Origin: FW021-bin31 sp964558275
Lineage (GTDB): Bacteria; Bacteroidota; Bacteroidia; Chitinophagales; Chitinophagaceae
Length of the DNA stretch: 8,043 nt
Assembly (NCBI GenBank): GCA_964558275.1
Contig: CAZLDH010000128.1
Coordinates: forward strand, 1-8,043
Direction: 5' to 3'
The translations under genes and the position numbers were made by a program. A model generated the notes under the pieces. The model did no database searches and had not been told where the DNA came from. It saw nothing but the letters and a program-made list of their open reading frames with translations. Shown piece after piece: positions 1 to 5,885 of this stretch (position 1 is its first letter; the number at the start of each line of letters is the position of its first letter).

Positions 1-1636
1 AACCTGCCATAAGCGTTGTATGTTTTAAATAATGGTCTTCATAGCCCACTAAAAAATTAAAAGTATGCCGTAATCCCAGGTTCAAATCATAATTAAGTAA
101 CAACTGTTTTGTTAGACTTTTTTGAGAAGGTCTATATTCATTCAAATTGGTTGTTGTATGCCCATTAACAAGACCTCCAATTTCAGTAGCATTATTCGTG
201 CTATAATATGGCACTTTTTTTACAAATTTTGTTTCTTTTGCATTCTTAATTTTCGGCATAAGGACTCCACTTATTCTTAAACCTCTAATTGGTTCCAACT
301 TGATAGCAAACTTTCCAACGAATCTATTATCATTTCCATCATCAAACCCTCCATGATTTAATCTTGCCCAAGGGTTAGTACCCAATCTACCCGGTGCTGT
401 TCGACCATCAGGCCAGTACGGTCTCCACAAAATATCAGGAAATTCATATGCTTTTGGAATAGGATTTATAATAGGGCTTTTATTAATAGAGTGTAAATAA
501 AACATACTAGTTTCAAAAGATAAAAATTTAGTTATTCTCAAGTTGCTATTAATTCTAGCTCTTATTCTCTCAGATGATCTATTATTGTATAAGGCTTCTT
601 GATATTCATAGTTTATACTTCCAAGCATTTTAATAGTACTATCCCCATAATTAATAGTTAAATCATGCCTAGTAAAAGGCGCATGATTGTTTAGCAATTC
701 TTCTTTCCAGTTTGTAATCGGGAAATCACTAGGATTCTTTTTGCTATTTGCAACATAATTATTTATTTCATCTTCAGAGTAAGCAGTAAATTGACCATTT
801 TCTTGATTACCTCCATCATTCCATGCAACTTCATTTATCATTTCCATATATCGCTTTACTCCAACTCCCTCAGGAAATTCTGTAGGTTCACTTATACTAT
901 AAGATCCAGAATATTCAAGACTTAATTGACCCGATCGCGCATGTTTGGTAGTTATTAAAATAACTCCAGCCGCCGCTCTAGATCCATAAATAGAAGCTGT
1001 AGCTGCATCTTTCAAAATAGAAATATTTTCCACATCATCCGGATTTACCATGTCAATGTTATCTATAGGAATCCCATCTAATAAAATTAATGGATTGCTA
1101 TTATTTAAAGTGGTGATTCCTCTAACCCTTAGCGTTGCTGAATTATCATTTGGTATACTTCCATCCCTTGTGACTCTCAGACCTGGAGATAAACCTTGTA
1201 ACGCAGTTGATAGATTAGCAGTCTTCTTTTGAGAAATCTGTTCATTATCTATGACGCTAACAGCTCCAGTCAAGTCCTTTTTCTTTTCAGTACCATACCC
1301 CACAACAACGACTTCATCCAGTTTGGAACTCCCTGGAATCAAGGTAATTGAAAGAGGAGAACTATCTTCGATTTTGACTTCTTTGCTTTGATATCCAATA
1401 GAAGTAATCTTTAATATATCCCCTATCATTGCATCTATTTTAAACTCTCCGCCATCGATAGTTATCATTCCTCTATTTTGGCCTTTGACCTGTACACTAA
1501 CCCCTATCATTGGTTCTCCGTTTTGATCAACCACATGACCGGTAATATTATAAGTCTTGTTTTGAGAAAATCCATTTAATGCAATAAAAATCAAAAAGAC
1601 AAATAATAATATGAGTTTAAATCCATTTTTTTTCAT
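1..1636 (-). CDS. SusC/RagA-family TonB-dependent outer-membrane transporter, N-terminal part (cut by window edge)
   Basis: This is the first 545 codons of a SusC-like outer-membrane transporter, which imports oligosaccharides or other large ligands using TonB energy, normally with a SusD lipoprotein. The stop lies beyond the window; complete family members are usually about 1000 residues. From the ATG at 1636, residues 1-24 form a signal peptide (KKNGFK, hydrophobic core, then GFS before QN). Residues about 29-100 are a carboxypeptidase-regulatory-like beta domain (ITGHVVDQNGEPMIGVSV). DEVVVVGYG (108-116) is the usual family junction, and about 118-232 is the plug, with LQGLSPGLRV, LRVRGITT, LLDGIPID and KDAATASIYGSRAAAGVILITTK-type signatures. 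The rest is the start of the beta-barrel. In-frame ATGs also occur at 1645, 1654, 1681 and 1699; I chose 1636 because it puts the charged residues directly before the hydrophobic core. The gene is 270 bases beyond the esterase and may have its own promoter. The substrate cannot be told from this part. Confidence 0.93.
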   Translation of the reverse strand, partial: MKKNGFKLILLFVFLIFIALNGFSQNKTYNITGHVVDQNGEPMIGVSVQVKGQNRGMITIDGGEFKIDAMIGDILKITSIGYQSKEVKIEDSSPLSITLIPGSSKLDEVVVVGYGTEKKKDLTGAVSVIDNEQISQKKTANLSTALQGLSPGLRVTRDGSIPNDNSATLRVRGITTLNNSNPLILLDGIPIDNIDMVNPDDVENISILKDAATASIYGSRAAAGVILITTKHARSGQLSLEYSGSYSISEPTEFPEGVGVKRYMEMINEVAWNDGGNQENGQFTAYSEDEINNYVANSKKNPSDFPITNWKEELLNNHAPFTRHDLTINYGDSTIKMLGSINYEYQEALYNNRSSERIRARINSNLRITKFLSFETSMFYLHSINKSPIINPIPKAYEFPDILWRPYWPDGRTAPGRLGTNPWARLNHGGFDDGNDNRFVGKFAIKLEPIRGLRISGVLMPKIKNAKETKFVKKVPYYSTNNATEIGGLVNGHTTTNLNEYRPSQKSLTKQLLLNYDLNLGLRHTFNFLVGYEDHYLKHTTLMAG

Positions 1637-1906
1637 ACTGTACATTTTATTCATAATAATAAATTTACCAATATCTTCCATCAAGTTTTTTTTCTGCATA
1701 AACTACCTAACACCTATAATATCAATACAAGAATACTTTAATGATGGGGGGGGAGCAGAAGAATAAAAATCTTAAAATAGTTTTAGTCTGCCTGATTCCC
1801 GAATATATCAATCTAGTAACCCCTTCACACCTAATCAAATTTTCCTTTAGACTTTAAACAGGATTCTCTTTTAATACTATATACAGAGCAAATGGGGGTG
1901 AGCTTT
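1637..1906 (-). promoter_or_regulatory. Intergenic region upstream of the susC-like gene, putative promoter region
   Basis: This AT-rich 270-base gap between the esterase stop and the susC-like start is the longest in the window and the only sensible place for a separate susC promoter. No perfect Bacteroidota -7 box (TAnnTTTG) is present on the minus strand. The nearest match I found is TATTCTTG at 1735-1728, ten bases downstream of a run of eight C. No good -33 TTTG accompanies it at about 19 bases. I found no convincing hairpin with a T-run after the esterase stop, so read-through from the upstream operon remains possible. The 1637-1699 part is open in frame with susC. Promoter position is inference. 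Confidence 0.3.
1746..1753. repeat. Homopolymer tract of eight G (C on the coding strand)
   Basis: Eight consecutive G on the plus strand (C on the strand carrying susC) stand out in AT-rich intergenic DNA. The tract lies 110 bases upstream of the preferred susC start at 1636 and 47 bases upstream of the furthest possible start at 1699. Such tracts can change length by slipped-strand mispairing; whether this one does is not visible in a single sequence. Confidence 0.75.
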
Positions 1907-2821
1907 TTAACTATAAAACTGATTGGTTTCCATCCAATAAAACAAATCTTTCATCCAAACATCCCGAGGCGGGTATTGATGAAAACCGTGCCCGCCCTTT
2001 TGATAAAAATGTAAGGAAACCTTATTTCCGTAATCTATCATAGACTGAAAGAATAATAAACTGTTTTCTATGGGAACTACTTTATCATCCTCCGCTACCA
2101 CTAAAAAGGTAGGTGGCGTTTTTTCATCTACCTGTAAATCATTAGAAAAATTATTGACCAAATCTTTTGAAGGATGTGATCCAATAAGGTTTTTTCGGGA
2201 ACCGGCATGAGTAATCCGTTTTTTCATGCTGATGACCGGATATTCAAGAATGACAAAATCAGGTCTCAGGCTAATATCTCCGTGTTCAATCACCGGATGT
2301 TCAAAATGCGTTCCCGCAGTTGATGCCAGATGACCTCCGGCAGAAGAACCCATAATCCCAACTTTATGGGGATTGATATCCCATTTTTTGGCATTCTCAC
2401 GTATGAGATAGATAGCTCGTTGGGCATCTTGTAGCGGACCGATGGATTTATCTTTCATTGTTACATCACTCGGCAGTCGATATTTCAGGACAAAGGCTGT
2501 AACTCCTTTCTTATTAAACCTTTTAGCCAAATCATATCCTTCCCACTGAATAACAAGATCATGATATCCTCCTCCTGGGCAAATAATGACAGCCGTTCCA
2601 TTTGCCTTAGCAGCAGCAGGTCGAAAAATGGTCAGCGTAGGTTGGGAAGTTTTAAACACCACCGTACTGTCTTTGTTCCAATATTCTTTATTTGGCACAT
2701 TTTTGCTGTTGGGAATAGTTCCGGAATATAATAGTATCTCCTTTTGAGCAAAGACAGCTTTTGCACTGAAACATAAAATCAAAATGAAACCACAAAAAAT
2801 TAAAGATGTCTTTCTCATCAT
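1907..2821 (-). CDS. Secreted alpha/beta-hydrolase, probable carbohydrate acetyl/feruloyl esterase
   Basis: A complete 304-residue alpha/beta-hydrolase of the esterase/lipase group often annotated in Bacteroidota as acetyl xylan esterase or BD-FAE type. Residues 1-25 form a signal peptide (MMRKTS, hydrophobic stretch, AKAVFA before QK), so it acts in the periplasm or is exported. CPGGGY (81-86) is the oxyanion-hole loop, equivalent to the HGGG motif. GSSAGG (158-163) is the nucleophile elbow with Ser160. AEDDKVVP (243-250) supplies the acid, probably Asp246, and GGHGF (276-280) supplies His278. The whole triad is therefore present. ATG at 2821 and 2818 are both possible starts. The gene follows the 90-codon gene by 52 bases on the same strand and precedes the SusC-like gene, which fits removal of acetyl or feruloyl groups from a plant or algal glycan. 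The actual substrate is unknown; a peptidase or another ester is not excluded. Confidence 0.88.
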   Translation of the reverse strand: MMRKTSLIFCGFILILCFSAKAVFAQKEILLYSGTIPNSKNVPNKEYWNKDSTVVFKTSQPTLTIFRPAAAKANGTAVIICPGGGYHDLVIQWEGYDLAKRFNKKGVTAFVLKYRLPSDVTMKDKSIGPLQDAQRAIYLIRENAKKWDINPHKVGIMGSSAGGHLASTAGTHFEHPVIEHGDISLRPDFVILEYPVISMKKRITHAGSRKNLIGSHPSKDLVNNFSNDLQVDEKTPPTFLVVAEDDKVVPIENSLLFFQSMIDYGNKVSLHFYQKGGHGFHQYPPRDVWMKDLFYWMETNQFYS

Positions 2822-2873
2822 ATTTGTTTTTAATATTTGCTTAAATAATTCTTCCCATCACCAAATATTTTAT

Positions 2874-3146
2874 TTATCCCTCACCATGGTTAAACAATCT
2901 CTCAATTAATAGCTGATGGATCCCCTCTTTATCAAAATTTTGCTGTTCTTTTTCAGGACAGTCCTTCGCCTGAAAAGATTGGAAAAGTAAATCATACAAT
3001 TCCTTCCCATCCGTTTCTTCTAAATAGGACCACATCCATTCTATCTCTCGACTATTCCATTCTACTTTTTCCAATAGAAACTTTAATTGGTCAAGCAGCT
3101 CGTTTTTGGACAAATCTTTTATTTTAATCTTGTTATCACTTGTCAT
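2874..3146 (-). CDS. Small protein of unknown function in the dehydrogenase operon
   Basis: A 90-residue protein that I do not recognise. It has no signal peptide and no membrane segment, so it is probably cytoplasmic. It is rich in Glu, Lys, Leu and Gln and looks mostly helical. It has an N-terminal amphipathic stretch (KDLSKNELLDQLKFLLEKVE, 10-29), a tryptophan cluster (W30, W37, W39) and a single Cys63. The start is an ATG preceded by an A-rich GCGCGAAA. It begins only 23 bases after the dehydrogenase stop and ends 52 bases before the esterase, which supports a real gene in the same transcription unit. A plus-strand frame overlaps its start but has no protein-like character. It could be a small regulator or partner of a neighbouring protein; nothing in the sequence decides this. 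Confidence 0.72.
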   Translation of the reverse strand: MTSDNKIKIKDLSKNELLDQLKFLLEKVEWNSREIEWMWSYLEETDGKELYDLLFQSFQAKDCPEKEQQNFDKEGIHQLLIERLFNHGEG

Positions 3147-3169
3147 TTTCGCGCTTATTCAAACAAAAA

Positions 3170-4654
3170 CTATTGTATCGTTTCATACCTCACCGCTTCT
3201 TTCATGCCCTGCTGTTTCACTCGCTGTAAAATATCTATAAAAGTTGTTGTAAACTTCTTGGATTCAGCAAGGTTTCCAAACAAGGATTCCGTACGTAAAA
3301 AAGCCAATACGCTGGATGACCTTACCTCCAACATCTTTTCTTTTAATACATCGCGGCCTTCATCCTCCACCTCATCAAAACAATCTTCTTCTAATTTTTT
3401 TTCCAAATACAGATACCAGCAAGCAACAATCATTGTACAACATCTTATAGATTGTTCCGCCTGCAGATTTTCTTTTATGGTCGGTATGACAAACCCCGGA
3501 ATTTTGGCTGAACTCCCCAAAATAATTCGTTCTACCCGATCTTTAATATACGGATTACTAAATCGCTGTATTAATTTCTCTCTATACGCATTTAGATCTA
3601 TTCCGGACATCGCATCCAATGTTAAGGACACTTCTTCATCCATATATTGTCGGTAGTAATCCTGAAATAGAGGAAATTTGACTACTTCGTTAATAAACGA
3701 ATAGCCTGCATGCCATCCTATAAAACCTAACAGGGAATGCCCCCCATTCAATAATCGAATCTTCATCTTTTCATAAGGCGTAACATCTTCTACAAACTGC
3801 GCACCTACTTTGTCCCATGGCGGTCGCCCCGCTTTAAAATCATCTTCAATAATCCATTGATAAAAATCTTCTGTAACCACCGGCCAGGCATCCCGAATCT
3901 GATAATTTTTCTGCAACCATTGTATATCTTCCGCTTGGGTTACCGGAGTAATTCTGTCCACCATACTATTGGGAAAACTTACATGAGTCTTTACCCAGGA
4001 TAGCAATTGGGGTTCCGCCACTTCAATATAAGCCCATAACATATCTCTTGTCCTTTGTCCATTATGCTGGATATTATCACAAGACTGTATCGTCACAGGG
4101 AGATGATGTTCTTTTCTCTCTTTTAAAGCCGCTGTCAGATATCCAAATACCGTTTTAGGTGTGCTCGGATGAGCTATATCCCATTGAACATCAGGATCAT
4201 CTATCTTAAAACTTCCATCTTCGTGATTAAAATTATATCCTCCTTCCGTGATGGTGAGCGTGATAATTTTTACAGCAGAATCGGCCATTTTTTTTATGAC
4301 CTTCTCCGGATTATCGGGAGCATAATAATATTCCACAATAGAACCTATCACAGCGGGCGGAGCTGAAGTCAAAGGGTCTTTTACTACAAGTGTATATAAT
4401 CCATCCTGACGATGTAAAACATCATACATTTTCTTATCCCTTTCCAATAAACAGATACCACAGATACCCCATCCTTTCCCTTCATTTTTATTCAAAAGCG
4501 CATTCGTAAAAAAGGCCTGATGTGCTCGATGAAATCCTCCCACCCCGATATGAACAATACCTGCTTTAACATTAGCCCGTTCATAACGAGGAACAGACAC
4601 TCCCTCGGAGAGCAATGGTAAATTCTTTTTATTTAAATCAATAATTTCTTGCAC
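3170..4654 (-). CDS. Mannitol dehydrogenase family oxidoreductase, probable NAD-dependent mannitol 2-dehydrogenase
   Basis: A cytoplasmic long-chain polyol dehydrogenase of 494 residues, the usual family length. Mannitol 2-dehydrogenase converts D-mannitol and NAD+ to D-fructose and NADH without a metal. The N-terminal Rossmann domain starts with GIVHIGVGGFHRAHQAFF (32-49). LTITEGGY (133-140) and SCDN (191-194) follow, then the family signature FPNSMVDRITP (227-237). The C-terminal domain carries MKIRLLNGGH, with Lys298, Asn303 and His306. These, with Asn194, match the catalytic Lys295, Asn300, His303 and Asn191 of the Pseudomonas fluorescens enzyme with a constant offset of three, which makes mannitol the best guess. 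D-arabinitol dehydrogenase or fructuronate reductase (UxuB-like) are alternatives from the same family. The start is GTG: TAA lies two codons upstream and the first internal ATG is at residue 76, well inside the Rossmann fold. It follows the sugar ABC importer and precedes the 90-codon gene by 23 bases. Confidence 0.92.
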   Translation of the reverse strand: MQEIIDLNKKNLPLLSEGVSVPRYERANVKAGIVHIGVGGFHRAHQAFFTNALLNKNEGKGWGICGICLLERDKKMYDVLHRQDGLYTLVVKDPLTSAPPAVIGSIVEYYYAPDNPEKVIKKMADSAVKIITLTITEGGYNFNHEDGSFKIDDPDVQWDIAHPSTPKTVFGYLTAALKERKEHHLPVTIQSCDNIQHNGQRTRDMLWAYIEVAEPQLLSWVKTHVSFPNSMVDRITPVTQAEDIQWLQKNYQIRDAWPVVTEDFYQWIIEDDFKAGRPPWDKVGAQFVEDVTPYEKMKIRLLNGGHSLLGFIGWHAGYSFINEVVKFPLFQDYYRQYMDEEVSLTLDAMSGIDLNAYREKLIQRFSNPYIKDRVERIILGSSAKIPGFVIPTIKENLQAEQSIRCCTMIVACWYLYLEKKLEEDCFDEVEDEGRDVLKEKMLEVRSSSVLAFLRTESLFGNLAESKKFTTTFIDILQRVKQQGMKEAVRYETIQ

Positions 4655-4687
4655 GTGTTATTCTTTATTTGTAACTACTTAGATATT

Positions 4688-4771
4688 TTAAGGATATAGG
4701 TATTTCAGTTCTTTTTTCCCCGTCCCTAAAGGGTGAAAGACCTGAGGAATTACCTTATTTAATCTCTTCAT
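4688..4771 (-). CDS. Possible 27-codon small ORF before the dehydrogenase gene (doubtful)
   Basis: An ATG-to-TAA frame of 27 residues (starts MKRLNKVIPQ, ends ELKYLYP) lies between the REP-like element and the dehydrogenase, ending 33 bases before the GTG start. It is basic and has no signal or membrane segment. I recognise no family. A frame of this length occurs by chance in AT-rich DNA, so it is listed only because it fills an otherwise geneless leader and could act as a translated leader. It contains a small GC-rich inverted repeat (CCCT/AGGG at 4724-4733). Confidence 0.2.
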   Translation of the reverse strand: MKRLNKVIPQVFHPLGTGKKELKYLYP

Positions 4772-4810
4772 AGTATTTATTATTAATATATTTAATTTCA
4801 CTTTGTATAA

Positions 4811-4904
4811 GTGGTGGTTTCGGCTTCGCCCGCCTGAATGACAAAGTCGGACAGGCTCAACCACCACAACCCGGTCATTGAGCGAAGCCGAAATGACCGG
4901 GTTG
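4811..4904. repeat. Composite REP-like element: two related palindromes in opposite orientation
   Basis: Two adjacent stem-loops begin six bases after the permease stop codon. The first (4867-4904) has 13-base perfect arms around AACCCGGTCATT/AATGACCGGGTT and a 12-base loop GAGCGAAGCCGA. The second (4811-4867) has perfect nine-base arms GTGGTGGTT/AACCACCAC. Read on the minus strand, its loop begins GAG and ends CGAAGCCGA, the same core as the first loop but split by a 27-base insert. That insert can itself form a GCCTG/CAGGC stem (4832-4836 with 4852-4856). TTTCGGCTTCG (4818-4828) and CGAAGCCGAAA (4883-4893) are therefore reverse complements. Palindromes with GAGCGAAG-CGAAA-like cores are scattered through intergenic DNA of many flavobacterial genomes, in REP fashion. 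In the transcript they would lie between permease and dehydrogenase. They lack a following U-run, so simple termination is unlikely. Confidence 0.85.
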
Positions 4905-4909
4905 CCATC

Positions 4910-5854
4910 TTATTTCTCTTCAAATCGCTGTAATAAAACGGCTAAAATAATAATCGCCCCTTTAATGACCTGTTGGGAATAAGAAGGAATATCCATCAAA
5001 TTCATGATATTTCCAATTAATCCCAAGATAAAAACACCTAAAAGCGTATTGATAGCAGAACCTTTCCCGCCAAAGAGACTTGCTCCCCCTATCACCACAA
5101 TAGCAATGGCATCTAATTCCCAACCTACGCCCACTACAGGAGAGCCCACTGAAGTCCTCGCCACCCCTATAATGCCTGCTATCGCCGATAAGCCGCCAAT
5201 AATGGCATATACACTAAAAATATAAGCTCCGACTTTAATTCCCGACAAACGAGTGGCTTCTTCGTTACTCCCTATGGCAATGAGAATACGTCCAAACACA
5301 TTAAATTTCAACAAAACAGCCGTTATTAAAAATACAATAAAAAAGATCCAGGCTGGATTAGGGATCCCAAAAAAAGAACCATTCCCAAAGCTTAACAATG
5401 CTGAGGCCGAGTCATCTACCATAATGGGAGCACCTCCAGAGAAAATAAATCCCAATCCTCTCGCAATCGTCATCATCGCCAAAGTAGCAATAAAAGGAGC
5501 CATTTTTTGATAAGCCGATAGATATCCGGAAATACAGCCAACCCCTACTCCTGCTAAAATAGAAACAATAATAGCGAGAGACAAAGGCATCGCATGAGTC
5601 AGAATGGCACAAAGTACCCCAATCATGGCTACAATAGAACCAACTGACAAATCAATACCGGCAGTTAGGATAACCAGCAACATCCCCATGCTGACAATTC
5701 CGATAGGAGCCATCTGTCGGATCAAGTTAGAAAGATTGACTGCCGTAAAAAAATGATCAGAGATACATGCCGAAACAATCAATAAACAAATAAAGATAAC
5801 AGCAGTGTTATATTTTATAATGTATCGAAGTACCTTATTTATTTTTACCGTCAT
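4910..5854 (-). CDS. Ribose-type (CUT2) sugar ABC transporter permease
   Basis: The inner-membrane channel subunit of a ribose/galactose-type importer (RbsC-like, BPD_transp_2 family), 314 residues and full length for the family. It shows about ten hydrophobic segments, beginning at about 16-32 and 50-65. Family signatures are clear: GIDLSVGS (66-73), the cytoplasmic coupling region GRILIAIGSNEEATRLSGI (188-206) that contacts the ATPase, and IGGASLFGGKG (255-265). The start ATG lies 31 bases after the ATPase stop, so the two are surely cotranscribed. The REP-like palindromes start directly after its stop codon. The translocated sugar is not readable from the permease. Mannitol or another polyol is inferred from the dehydrogenase downstream; ribose, xylose or arabinose cannot be excluded. 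Confidence 0.95.
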   Translation of the reverse strand: MTVKINKVLRYIIKYNTAVIFICLLIVSACISDHFFTAVNLSNLIRQMAPIGIVSMGMLLVILTAGIDLSVGSIVAMIGVLCAILTHAMPLSLAIIVSILAGVGVGCISGYLSAYQKMAPFIATLAMMTIARGLGFIFSGGAPIMVDDSASALLSFGNGSFFGIPNPAWIFFIVFLITAVLLKFNVFGRILIAIGSNEEATRLSGIKVGAYIFSVYAIIGGLSAIAGIIGVARTSVGSPVVGVGWELDAIAIVVIGGASLFGGKGSAINTLLGVFILGLIGNIMNLMDIPSYSQQVIKGAIIILAVLLQRFEEK

Positions 5855-5885
5855 AGTTTTACATCTAAAGTTATATATTCAAAAT

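Noticed and set aside
1050..1232. Plus-strand frame of 60 codons opposite the SusC plug domain
   Set aside because: It is antisense to the conserved plug-domain codons; no separate protein character.
1860..1906. Possible terminator after the esterase gene (GCTC motifs near an A-rich run)
   Set aside because: The two GCTC copies on the minus strand are direct repeats, not an inverted pair, and no stem with a T-run forms.
3087..3656. Open frame of 189 codons on the plus strand
   Set aside because: It lies opposite the dehydrogenase and the 90-codon gene, has the low-complexity Ser/Phe/Arg-rich look of an antisense frame, and shows no domain; the minus-strand gene has clear catalytic motifs.
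4811..4904. REP-like palindromes as a Rho-independent terminator
   Set aside because: On the transcribed strand neither stem is followed by a run of T, so simple intrinsic termination is not supported.
5412..5612. Minus-strand frame of 66 codons inside the permease
   Set aside because: It is an out-of-frame reading of the permease gene, whose own frame has the family motifs and membrane segments.
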